A DNA stretch of 64,000 bases. Origin: Acanthaster planci. Lineage: Eukaryota; Echinodermata; Asteroidea; Valvatida; Acanthasteridae. The notes under the pieces were generated by a model. That model was not told the DNA's origin, did not search any database, and worked only from the letters and a program-made list of their open reading frames with translations. Location: contig NW_019091364.1 of assembly GCF_001949145.1 (NCBI RefSeq), forward strand, positions 1,732,516-1,796,515, given 5' to 3'. Positions 11,789-23,267 of this stretch are shown piece after piece. Every line of letters begins with the position of its first letter. Position 1 is the stretch's first letter. Both the position numbers and the translations under genes were made by a program.

Positions 11789-14700
11789 ATTTATAAGTGA
11801 ATGGATCGGATGCTGTCTGATGTCTATTTTAGACGTTTGCTGTTTCAAACATGGCTCGCATAAACTTATTAAAATTAGATTGATATATTTGTACATTTAT
11901 ATTGTTTGACCACGCACTTAATTTTTTCTATGATTTTCATGGCTCAGTCTGGCTTTTTATTCCTTCAGAATATTTTCTGTTCCCAAGGTAGGTAATTCTG
12001 GCCACAGGAGAGTATTTGTTACATGTACAGTAACAAAATTGGCTCATGTAAATCAGTGGAGACCAGGGTTTCCCCTGGGGTACTCGGAATGTTTGCCCAA
12101 ATTCTATCGCCTAAAACGCAAGCAAGTGTTTTCAAAAAGGTCCATATTAAAATAAATTGCATATAAACTAAAGGTACATTTACTCGAAATTTCTTTCTAA
12201 AGTAAATCAATCTTGCATTCTGTGTCCCTCTTTACAAATCTGAATGATTTGAAACTGATAAAAAAAAGAAAATCTAAATTATTTTGCTTTTTCCTTCAGT
12301 CTTTGTCTTGTTTAAGTCTGAGGTGGCAAATTTCAACAGAAAAGCCGGAGGTGTTCACTCGCATGTAAAATCAATGAGGTGGGCTGCGTCACAGATGAAT
12401 AGGCAGGGGAACCCCGGTGGAGACTTAATCCTCACAGTGTAGAACTTTTCACAATTTTCAAAATCATGTCTGATTCCGACACGACCCTCCCATGATTTTA
12501 GACTGTCAAATCCTTCCATAACGTCCATTCACAATGGGCAGAACACTTGGGAAGGAGGGTTTTAATGTGTGCAGAAAGTAGCATGCATACATGTATGCAT
12601 TTACCCATGCAAATGATGTACATGTATGAGTGGCCGACTGTGATTTCCCACAGAGTTAAAGAGATGTCAATGTTTGTTGAGAACTCGGGTCCATTGGTTC
12701 GCGTGTGATGGTATGAGGGTTCGAACCCCATGGGTACCAGAGTGTTCGTGTTCTCAGGCCGGACACTTTGCTGCAATGACCCCCTCCCCTGCCAGGGGCG
12801 CAGTTTGTGTGACCTGTGAGGGTGGAGGTTGGTTTGTGTGGATCTCAGGACTGCCGCCCGCAAAACTGATCTCGTGGCCCAGCGAACAAGGGGTGACGAT
12901 TTCCGGTGAAGTGCCGTACGGGAACCCACGGTGCAATATTTGGACAGTAATGTACATGTAACACAATCTGTTCACGTAACTCAGTCCCCTTGTGCAGGTT
13001 GTCTCTCTTGTCTTGACGAGGGGAGAGCCTCACCGGCGTCGATTGTGGGCCGTGAACGAGAGCCAACGATGGCGTGAAAGGGAAAAAACTAAAAATCATA
13101 GGGGTCATTCTGTAAATTTGGGGTGCATTTTTTTCGCATCCCTTTCACATTCTGACTTTTGTAAGTGTAGACTGCGCTCATTATTTTTCCAAGCGTGATT
13201 AATTATATGCAATGCAAATTACTTTCCAGACAAACAAAACTATACGAAGAAAATTTCAATAATATTGCCATTTTGAATTACCTAATTGTGGTGTAAAAGG
13301 GCCACAAAAGCACAACTCTCTTGGACCTCAAACTGACACGGACATGTATGGTTTATGTGGCCCATATATTCTGTGAAGCGTCATTGGCAGAGATTCTTTT
13401 TTCAGGCCTTGAAAAATTGTACGGAATCCTCTCTCTCCCTGTTGGACAGTTGAGTGTGATGTATTGGTCTTGAATGACGTCATCCAGAGGGAAGGGATAC
13501 TGGGGGAAAGGGCTGTTTGTGTAGAGTGTGCGTAATTTGTGCTTGCACCACGGACGCGAACCGAGATCAAGTGATGGGCACGATATGCGTTGGTTGTCAC
13601 ATGTGGGATCATGGCCATCTTTGTGAAGCGTCTAGACATAATTGGAAGCACTGGCATTTCCTGAAAAAAAAAAGACGTCCTTTGCCAGTGGGAAGTTGAG
13701 AGGAATCGATATTGAGAATAGCAGGATTTGGGGAGCGTTGGAGCAAAAATGACAGGATGGGTGAAATTTCAGGTGTAAATGTTGTACGTTTGTCAGAGTC
13801 GATATTGGAATTCAAAAACAGAAGAAAAGCCATGAAATAATTGGTGTTGACATTGGAAAGTACTGGAGATTGACTGAAAAAGGAACATTGTGTGAAATTA
13901 TTTTCAAGCAACATGTCGAATTGTCATATTGCAGTCCCATGGCAGTGGGGGTTGGTTTTTGGGCAGAGATGGGCTCAATACCTGTAAATATATACACCGG
14001 GGGGGCCTGTTTTGAATCCTTCATGTAGCTTGAGGTTGATTTACCTCTTTACACCTTCATGGCTGTGGTGATTCCTCCTCTCCCCCCATGTTTATTTGTC
14101 GTCTGCCCCCGAGTCTTTCCGCTCTGAGCAGCATTCGACCATGCATGCTATATTTGCTGTGGCATGAAATCAACCGTGGCTGACTTGCCAACGCCACAGC
14201 AGCTCCAATGGCAGAGTTGCACCCAATCTAGTTTTTCAATTTGGCCAGTGCTTTCCACCTGCGTTCCTGGATGAGTGACCTAAGGGGTAAAACCCCACAA
14301 GAGAAAAGTTAACTTGCAGAACTGATGATGCAGAGGCATTTGTTTTTAATTAGTCTACTCTGGCTCATGAGTGTTCGATTGAGTCTGATCCATGTGATAT
14401 TTCATTGGAAAAAGGTGATTTGTGTGTTTTTGTATTTGTAAGACTTATAAAAAAATTCTTTTGTTCTCTAAGGCCAACTTTATCATGTGAAGAGATGTAA
14501 ATTCATGGAATAGCATTGTTTTGCCGTAAACTGCAAAAAGTGGTTGTACATATGTAATTTCACATACGCATAAGTATTTCTTTTAATGGGGTCGTTTTAT
14601 TTAATGCTTACCAGTTTAGTAACAAAAAACTTTGTGGGATGATAAAAGCCAATGATAACGAGCATCTGAAAGCCGCAAAAAAGTACAAGAATAAATGTGA

Positions 14701-17700
14701 CCGGTTACGTGTACACGCGCAATGAAGCTGACAAAGCGTAACATGACGTCTTTGGTGGTAAGAATGTGAGTACGGTATGTCGCGTCTGGTTTTGGCAAGA
14801 GGCCGAGGAACCAAAAGCCGCATGACATCCGCCTGAGGTCAGACTGCATCTTTGTGAAGTCTACCGTCAACCAGCCTAATTTCATAGCAACATACATGTA
14901 CCGTTCTCTTCACTGGCCGAGTGACAGGTTGAAAGTGGAAGTTGAGCCGTCTGTCGCTGGGTTTCCGTCCCAAACTTGGGCCTCAAAGGATGGCCTTGAA
15001 GGTCCCGATAAAACTAGTTGGGCTCTCAGTCAGTTTCATTTCTCTTACTTTAAATTTGAGCACCTGTTCATCTCAAACTTTCAAAGGAAATATCCCCTTG
15101 CATGTACATCCCTCGCAATATCTTGATTTGAGATATTTACAGTTGTCTTTTTTTTTCATTTTAGCAATCTGATTTCAATATCAAAGGCAATAACCAAAAA
15201 AAAAGCTTATGAAGTGCATGTCCCAGAATACAGTTTGTCATTCTCAACAATAGGATTAACAATATCTGGTTCGTGTGTTTGTTTGTTTTTTGTTCTGTGT
15301 TAATAATAAGCTTCATTATCAGCGTAGTAGAGATAGCCTTGGACTGCATTGGAATAATTTGTGTACTGTCGGGTTTGATTTATTAGCGACACAGTACCTG
15401 TATACGCGCCAACACAGTACATGTACATGCACCGTGCCTGCTCGGGCATGTAGGCGATGACATTAATTAAATCTCTGAAGATGATCAGATTTCGAATTCA
15501 TTTAGGGAGTTAATAAAAGTCTGAACCGGAAATTATTAATTGGCAGAGCGTGGAGTGGAAAGACGTGGCTTGTCAAACAATATTTTATTTATTTAGTCTA
15601 TTGTTTTGTCCATTTCCTGGTATTTACTCAATAACTGATGGATGCAGATACTGCCCATAAATGTGCATGTTTGTGTTGGGGGAGGTTTCTGTACGTCCCT
15701 GGGGACTGTGTGCAGAGAGCTTTGGATTCCAAGGCAGAGCGTAAAATTACAGCCAGACATCAGATGTAAATTTCCCATCCTTAAAGAAACTGCACATGTT
15801 GGACCACTAAGTTGATGTGCTAATAGACAAAATATCCGGACATCGAATGGTTTATTTGCAAGCGAGCCCAGTGCATACAACACGTCAGCCGCCCCGGCAG
15901 GTTGTTCAGGTTTCAATTCTCTCAGGAGCTCCCCAACCCCAAAAAATGTGACTCAGCAAAAAATCGGTAAGAAACGACGGCGGGGAACCAGTCCCTTACA
16001 GCGTACGTGGGTACTTGTTAGCTGCATGGCATTTCCGCACACCAGCGTTTTTTTTTTTTTTTTTGCTGAATGAATTTTTTCATTGCTTCACTTGTTTATG
16101 TGGTAATTACATGTTTGTAATGCCCGGCTGTTGACTGCATGATTTTGCTTAATACCAGTTATTTCCTGTGCTCGGTAGAAGGCTGAAATTGGCTCTAGAA
16201 TCCCCTTGCTCCAGCGGCTACATGTATCAACTTTCCCAAGAATCTTTTTTACATGACCTTTGACATGGCCAATCAATACGCAAGCACCAATAATCAGAAA
16301 TGAATTGAACGTGCAAAGAGATCCCAGTGTCTGCTTTTAAAGTGTGAGCGTTTACGTCTCAAGCACAGAGAACACTCACCCATGACAGGGTCAGATCTCG
16401 ACAAACTGCGAGCATTGGGGCCAGTATCAGTTCTACTTTGAAATGTGTCATTTTTGAAAATTTTTTGTAGGTAAATAGAATACACCATAGCCTGTAAGGA
16501 ACAAGGCATTTGTCAGACATCAAATGTATGCATGTATGTAAATATTTGCCAGCGTTCCCTGTAATGTTTCTTTCGAAAGTTGGAGGGAAAACCTTTTCCG
16601 GCATAATGAGCTTTGAGCTGGACCAAGACTGGGTGCAATTTTCTTTAGCAGCGGAGTCTCCTTTGGTCAGAATGAAATGCACATGTTACGGTCGCGTCGC
16701 TACCAACAAAGTAAACACTCCTGACCAATATGGCTCTTTTCAACCGATGAGGGGGTGCTTCTGCTCGGGGTGGACTGATTGCTGTATTCAGGAGGATCAC
16801 GGGTGTTGTCTGGACAATCTGTAATGACATATCTATTGTACGTGTGGTTGTTACCCTTCGCCTGGTGCTTTTGTTGTGGCTTGGCCCTAGTGTGGGTGGC
16901 TGGCGAAGTTTAATTAATCACCCGAGCGATCGTGTTACACAGCCCAGCGCGAAGCGATCGCTGCTCGGACCCCACCATCAACCCGTTGACGTCATGTAGT
17001 TTCTCAGTCTTTGGCCATCCTCGGGAGAGAAAAAAGTACTGGCTGATCCCCCCCTCGAGGAATCGAATGTCAGAAGAAAAAAAAAAAAAGGCTGGAGCAT
17101 TTTTCAGACGGTGTGGCGCGTGACCACACCACTGTTGTATGGAATTCTGTCCGCTGAATTCCATGGTCCTCGGTAGCCTCGATATGTTTACGAACCTGGT
17201 TGTTCTCAATTCGGTAGCAATGCATTGTTATCACAAAGGCGTTCAGGGCTGTGAAGAAATAGGCATACATATCACTGTAATTTTACCTGTAACAGTCAGA
17301 GACGTTGAAAACAATGTGTGAATTTATTGGTGATTTCTATCAATCATCTTGGGTTGTTTGTCAACAAATGATACAAAGCATCAGACAGTTTTGAACAGGT
17401 GTTATCTGTAGCTGCACTGGTCAATGTTTATTGACAATTTTGTTTCATGCTCATTCTTCAACGCATTTGATTCCACTTTGGATCCTCTCTACTTCTGCCA
17501 ATAAACCTTACTTGTTTCCATGATCCAGCCACGACCAAATTTCCGATTACAGCATTTGAAATGTAACCGTCTCTAGCTCTTTTTTTTTCCTGATGAAATA
17601 GATTCCAGTCCTCAATGGTCTTTTTTTAATACCTATGTTGCAAGTGTAGACAGAGAGTTTGAAACACCCAGGGGGTCCCGTCCACTTCCGTGCTCAGGGA

Positions 17701-18073
17701 GTCGGGATTAAATCGGTTTTAATGTGGGAGGGGAGATGGGGAAAACAAACAGCCAGTGTTTCCCCCCTGGCAACGGCTGGAAAGAGACTAAGATGCCAAA
17801 TCCATATGTATGGCCTCGGGTCCCGCAGTTGAGAGCAGTGCTGGGATTTTTTTTTTTTTCTCAAGCAAGGAGTTCCTTGCACAAAAGCCATTACCTGGTA
17901 AACATGCGGTGACATTTCGGTTCCTGTTTACCGTAAAAGAATTTTGGTGAAAAGGTAATTTTCCCCGTGACCTTGGCGAACTTATTTTTTCCTCCTATTT
18001 AAAGATGGTTGAAGCTCATGTAAATTTTCATGTTAGCCCTGCATGCGTTGAGGAAATGGCAACATTACTATGT

Positions 18074-18119
18074 GTCACTTTTATTTGTGAACTCCTGTCA
18101 CTTTTATTTGTGAACTCCT
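18074..18119. repeat. 23-bp tandem duplication
   Basis: Two identical adjacent copies of a 23-bp unit starting GTCACTTTTATTTG and ending GAACTCCT. Perfect identity suggests a recent replication-slippage event or an assembly duplication. Confidence 0.9.
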
Positions 18120-19830
18120 GTTTTATTTAGTCTTGAAGTGTGAGCGATAGATTAATAGCTGGCTATCATTTTATTTTCTGTTAGCGCCAGAAACACATGC
18201 AGTCACACTCGTTTGCCTACTTCTGTGAGTCGAGGATTATTGCCCATCGCCATAATGTCAGATTTTATCAAGTGAGCAACCCCCCCAAAAAAAGATTAAA
18301 TGGCGCCAATTCATTTGCCGGAGACGTCGGCAAAGTATAATGATGTCCCCATTCCGTGTTCCTGACGCATAACAGTCATTAATGGAGCATAAATATTTAA
18401 GGAACCGAAAGTGCACCTCCGATTCCCTTGGAGTTCAAGGTTTCACCGTGCATGGAATTTCAAGCCTTCTGAAAGTCACGTTCAGTTTTCTTTTGTCGGG
18501 GGGGGAGTTAATGACAGTGTATGAGCAAAGGTATTGTATTGTTAGCTGTTTGAGGTGACAAATCGGTCATGCCGGTAGAGATATTGAGGGAGAACAGGGA
18601 ATGTGTTATTAATCCCGAAGAGCGGCCAAGTGAAGGTTGCACACCTCGGTTACATGTGCTGCACTCTTCTCCCGCTCCCCCCCCCCCCCGCAAATCAGCA
18701 AAGCTCCACAGTGTGTGCGCGGTGTTGATGGCTCTTCCCATTCAGCAGGGTGCACGATGGAACGATTTGAACGATTTCAGAAGAAAAATTACCCGGGCTG
18801 CTGTGATGAGCATCATCGACACTTGACGTGCTTCGATCTCTTGAATGTATACGCGCAGACACTGTGAACTCTCTCAGCCTCAGTACTTGGCTGGTGGGAG
18901 GGGCTGCATAAACATGATAAATGGACTCCTTTGTTCCCAAAGCCCCAGAACCGTTCATGTCCTATGCCTTGTTGAGCGACTCTGTTGGAGATCGAGTGGC
19001 CCGTCCTGCGATGGAGTTTTTCCCCAGACTCTTCTTGATAGTCTTCATCTCATGAATGAGAAGTGTGCGGAATCCTTTTTGGAATGTAGGTGTATTGAAA
19101 AGTATACATTTGCAAACATTAAAAATCGTCCAAGGTGTACCAGACAACTTGGGGTCCTGCTGCTTCGTGGTGTAATCAGGGAGGACTCTAGGTTCAGTTG
19201 ACATGTTCAGATGTTGAACCCCAATGTCGCTCTTTCAGAACAGTTTCGGAAAAAAGGCTGCTTCCTGGTTTATTGCCTTGCACTTTCATACTCCACAATG
19301 AATTGCCTAAGAAATGGAAATCTGTAACAAAATGCAAAAACTTATAGGCGGGTTTTTGCTCAGCACCTGAGGTTTGGTGCTGGGGATGACTTCGCAGTTC
19401 TGCCCATGAGTATGGAAATTGACACTAGCATGAAACTGAAACGGCTTCACAACACAAATTGAAATAGCCAAACAAATATTGAAAATAAGGTGCGGTTTTA
19501 AGGGTTTTAGTAATAAAACTGTTTGTATGGCCCCTTTGATTATCTCAAAAACCTCCTCTTTTAGGTTGTTTGCCCCTCCCCTCATTCCTGACAAATTTCT
19601 GGAATGGCTCGTTAGACTTTCCAAACGTCCCTCAGGTGAGATGCGATCCGGAAATTATTATTACCTGTTGGAGTCGGCGCCCTCTCACCTTGTGTGCCCC
19701 TTTAACATGCAACCCTCTTCTAAGGACTGTCCTTTGGCAGTCTTGACTGTCTGGGTACTATTTCAGACACTTGCTTTTGAACGCAAGGCTACAGAACTGA
19801 AGACTGTTAGGTTCGGTGACTCGGGCCCGG

Positions 19831-20060
19831 TATCCGCCCCGAGCTGAAGTGCACCCCCAATCAGCAAAAGAAAGACAGGTGGTTACAAGCGGGCTCTTGC
19901 ACTTGTTCTGCGTGTACGCAAAGACCATACATACCGGAATAAATTAGTTATGTGTGTTCAGCGTGCTCTGGCGTCAAACGCGCATACTTGAGTGCCTCAT
20001 GGCGCGACTGTGGCGAGTACCAAAATGAAAACACCCTATTTTGTTCCATTCAGAGCAGAT
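19831..20060 (+). mobile_element. MITE-like element, family B, copy 1
   Basis: About 230 bp, matching 51584-51828 in the same orientation along most of its length. Shared blocks include GAAAGACAGGTGGTTACAAG, GTACGCAAAGACCATACAT and CCTCATGGCGCG. The first base that aligns is within ATCCGCCCCGAG, and both copies stop aligning after GAGCAGAT. The reverse complement of the end (ATCTGCTCCGAG in the other copy) pairs with the start at 10 of 12 positions, giving a short terminal inverted repeat. No coding capacity and no clear target duplication. Confidence 0.75.
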
Positions 20061-20639
20061 TGTGTATGTCCCTTTAAACTTCAACCCCCCCAACTCCCTC
20101 CAAATGGCCAGCAGGTCTTGAACTGAAACCCCCTGAGAGCTCTCAGACGCCCTCCTGGGAACCAACCGTGCAGAAATAATGGGTGCCAAGTTGAATGACT
20201 CCCCGCTTGGGGCAAGCAAAGAGAGAGCGAGGGCGACTTCATTATCAGTCTCTAATAATCAGCCTGTCCTAGCACAAGTACATTACGCACATGTAATTAC
20301 CGCAAGTCCGCTGTTTTCACTTCCTGAGCGATGCCATCTTTAGGCGGGGGGGCTTTGTAGTGGCAGAAATTCAATGCTTTATCGGAAAAGAAATCGGGAA
20401 AAGTACCTGCACTTTCGATTTCATCTCTTTGTTTGGGTCCAGGAAGGGTTTGATTGTATTGTGCTCAGATTGAGTCGGAGAGAAGGTGATCGTTAAAGTT
20501 GACTGGAATGACTGGAATGACATGTGTAGTCACTTTCTGGGCATGCATGCATGTTGTGCCGGCTTGAATGATTTGGATAATTTTTGCAGCTAGCGATGTT
20601 TCTTTCCCAGTCAAAGCTTCACGAAGGTTGCCCATGCAC

Positions 20640-20790
20640 CGCAGCCGTTTGTGAAGTCATAGCCCGAAGGCGTCAGGCGAGTGCAGTGGTATTTTCCTCA
20701 CCTTTCACCTCGGTGGCCCGGGTTTTGAATCCCACCCAGGCCTTGGTGTAGTGATTTCCCCCCCCCCATCCCTGCCTGAATCCTTGTTTG
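20640..20790 (+). mobile_element. Decayed tRNA-derived SINE remnant
   Basis: CCCGGGTTTTGAATCCCACCC at about 20718-20737 is a B-box with one extra T, in the same context as the B-boxes of the SINE copies at 3725 and 26247 but in the opposite orientation. A weak A-box-like stretch (GCAGTGGTATTTTC) lies about 45 bp before it. The body is broken by a 10-C run (20758-20767). Ends are approximate. Confidence 0.45.
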
Positions 20791-21072
20791 ACTGGACTGA
20801 CATCATCCTATACAGAAATCAGTTAAAGACTTCTGATTGGTCGATAAGTGTCAGCTGACTGCACTCTACTACCAGAACATATCAGCTGACCATAATTGAA
20901 GGATGTCATTCTTCAGTTATTCCTAGACAATATTTCTTTATCTCCTTGCAGACCGTTGAGTCTTCTGAATTTGGTTTTTGTTTCACTGTATATCATTGAA
21001 TGAGTATAAATAGATGTTCCATTTCTTGGACAGTATTTCTTATGTGGATGCCTATCTCTTTCTGTCTCCCAG

Positions 21073-21152
21073 AACTGATGAGAGGCAAGTCACGTTTAAA
21101 GTTCATCCGGACGTGATTCACATGACACCAGCTGAAGTCGCGGGAGCTGCAG
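21073..21152 (+). CDS. IA-2-like receptor pseudo-phosphatase, lumenal ectodomain exon (b)
   Basis: Second recognised exon of the IA-2 family gene. The acceptor is ...TCTGTCTCCCAG and the donor GTAAGA at 21153. It enters with one base that completes the Glu codon from the exon at 7329, encodes 26 whole codons and leaves one base. The middle reads RQVTFKVHPDVIHMTPAEVA. From memory, human IA-2 has LTFRIRHNEQNLSLADVT at the same place. The shared T-F-(K/R)-hydrophobic strand and the (L/M)-(S/T)-x-A-(D/E)-V helix start support a SEA-like beta-strand followed by a helix. With the next exon, 44 residues align to human IA-2 without gaps. This is the most diagnostic of the three exons. An imperfect RFX-type site sits 22 bp beyond its donor. 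Confidence 0.87.
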
Positions 21153-21174
21153 GTAAGATTACTTATCGTTGTTT

Positions 21175-21188
21175 GTTGCCATAGAAAC
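21175..21188. promoter_or_regulatory. Imperfect RFX-type X-box
   Basis: GTTGCC-AT-AGAAAC is an RFX/DAF-19-like X-box with one strong and one relaxed half-site. It begins 22 bp after the donor of the exon at 21073. Binding is inferred from the motif only. Confidence 0.4.
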
Positions 21189-22306
21189 GTTCCAGCATCA
21201 ACCAGTCACGCACAGCATACATTTCTTTATTCTGCTCTGTGCCGAGCTGACCGGCTGACTCAGTCATCGTCCACACCTGGAAGTTTCACTATATCCTGAA
21301 GACAATTTTACTCTAGGGGAGAGATCCATCGTGCAAACAGAATGTCTGGAGTCGTTTTTGCACATTTTCAAAATTAACGGCATCACCTTGGCAGCCACGT
21401 GTCATAACCAGCCACATCTTGGAGTTTTGTTTGCTCAGAAAGACCCTTACTTTAATGGACAGAAGTCATTTACGAGCCAGTTCCTTATCACGAGCTACGA
21501 GTCACTCACGGTCATGAAAGAAGTCTTGGCTTGTGATCAGGCTTAACCGCAGTTTCATCGCCATGGCAAATAACTGGCTTTGGATGAGCAAGCGGGGAGC
21601 CAGCTTAGGAAACCCTGGGGAGGTCCTTACTCAACATTATCTAGTCCAAATATAACAGACAACACACTGATAAGTGCAACTTACCGTTAGTTCAGAATGC
21701 TTTCAGATGGCTCACTTTGTTGCTGCTCAACTGAATTTTGCTCCAACTAGCCACAAGAGTGCATTTCCTCGTGAAAGATGCATACGTGGATTGCCAACAG
21801 CCAACTGATTTTTTGCGCGAATTTGCTATATTAGTTACGTGAGTCATACGCTGGTCTGGATGGGGAGGTTTTCCCAAGGAAATGTTGCGGCTCTGTCGGG
21901 TTGAATGCTGGAATTGAAATGTCTTGGGTTCATTCCCTGGATTGAAATTCATAATAAAATTGAAAGTCAATTGAACTCTGAGCAAAGCTCCCAGTCCAAA
22001 TTCATATATTGCGACTTTGGTGGATAACCTTTAACTTACAACTTCTAATTCCTCCATACAAAACGATAAGTGTGTCACGTTTCAGCCTCAAATTCAGCAT
22101 TGACAATTTTCAATCAGTTCAACGTGAAGGCGTTTTCCGCAGCAAAACTGATGGGGCGCAGGGAGATTTTGTTCACCGTCGCCAAAACCAAAGGGTAAAA
22201 GCTATCGATTTTTTTTTCTGTCTTCGGGAACACTGCCCTTTTTTGCTGACCCCAGCAGTGAAAAAAACACAGCCTCATGTAATGGAAAACCACTGATCCA
22301 GAGACG

Positions 22307-22320
22307 GTTGCCCTGGCAAC
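22307..22320. promoter_or_regulatory. Perfect RFX-type X-box palindrome
   Basis: GTTGCC-CT-GGCAAC matches the bipartite RFX consensus GTNRCC N0-3 RGYAAC on both halves, and the palindrome extends by one base each side (G...C). It lies in a locally GC-rich patch (about 22290-22390) inside the 9-kb intron. RFX factors bind such sites in promoters and enhancers of ciliary and neuroendocrine genes, so an intronic enhancer is plausible but unproven. Confidence 0.6.
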
Positions 22321-23240
22321 CGGGGCTGTGGAGGAGGTCGGTCCAGAGATTGATACGTCCACTGGCCGCTCTCAGAGCAAGAGAGGCACGAGAAAAACCT
22401 CTGCAGTCTTAAAGGTACAGACGGGATGGAAATTGACCAGATTTTAAAGGGGCACTCTGCTTGGGCTGCCTTCTGTTTGGGCTGCCTTCCCAGTGCCTAG
22501 CTTGTGACTGTAATTCGGTAGGAATGAATTCTTCCAATGAATTACAGTTGGTGTCATGTCGCTGAAGAGAAACAGATCATCTCTCAACTCATCGTTGAGT
22601 TCAAGAAATTGCCACTGAAATGAAAAAGGAGAGTATCCACTAAATGTTTTTTACCAACTGTGCTCAAAATACAAGTTGCTGATCTCATTAAAATTCACAA
22701 ATAGCCCCAACGAGCCAAACAAGCGGTTTTCTTACCCCTGAGTTGGCCTCACGTTGTGTGTGGGGTTTTTTGTTGTTGCAACACTTGTGACCCTTTCAAA
22801 GTGGTCATGACACTTTTATATCGGTCTTGGAGAAGTCATGCAATACTTATGTGAAACAACTGTGTAATCTTACGTGCACATAATCACTTTAAGGTGTGAT
22901 ATACATGTGTGGTGTCCTTACACTACGACCTGTGCTCAAGTGCTGCAGGCCTGTTTAGTTCAGTTGTTTAGAATAATCAATACAAGGAATTCACAGCATT
23001 TCATACAGTGCACGCGGAAAGAAAAGCTTGGTCGAAATTTCATATCTTAAAATTGAGAGTTTTGTTGCCAAATAATTCTGGGTGCTGTCATTTCTTGATA
23101 TTAAGAAGCACAGACTCCCAATTAAGAATTTGCATTGATTTAGACCAGGAGGCAGTCAACGGAATTAGATGGTACAGGTTTTTCCTTCATATCAATGCAG
23201 CATTGAAGTGGGAATGCAAAGTCTCTCCGCCCAAGGACAA

Positions 23241-23267
23241 ACGTACACGTACGCGTACATGTACATT
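23241..23267. repeat. Alternating purine-pyrimidine (ACGT-rich) tract
   Basis: ACGTACACGTACGCGTACAT continues into GTACAT, an almost strictly alternating purine-pyrimidine run that contains a TACATGTA core. Such runs can adopt Z-DNA. A decayed GTAC/ACGT microsatellite is the simplest explanation. Confidence 0.6.

Larger units (their letters stand above)
7413..21072 (+). other. Intron (13,660 bp) of the IA-2-like gene
   Basis: GT (7413) and AG (21071-21072) boundaries with matching phase 2 define this intron. I see no convincing exon inside. It contains a GT-rich microsatellite (11011-11048), a MITE (11561-11788), a 23-bp tandem duplication (18074-18119), a second MITE type (19831-20060), a decayed SINE (about 20640-20790), and C/G runs at 10907-10916, 18677-18689 and 20758-20767. 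The rest is unremarkable A+T-leaning sequence. Confidence 0.8.

Noticed and set aside
12674-12745. tRNA gene suspected from GGGTTCGAACCCC
   Set aside because: The T-arm motif is present but there is no matching acceptor stem or D-arm upstream; at most a decayed SINE fragment.
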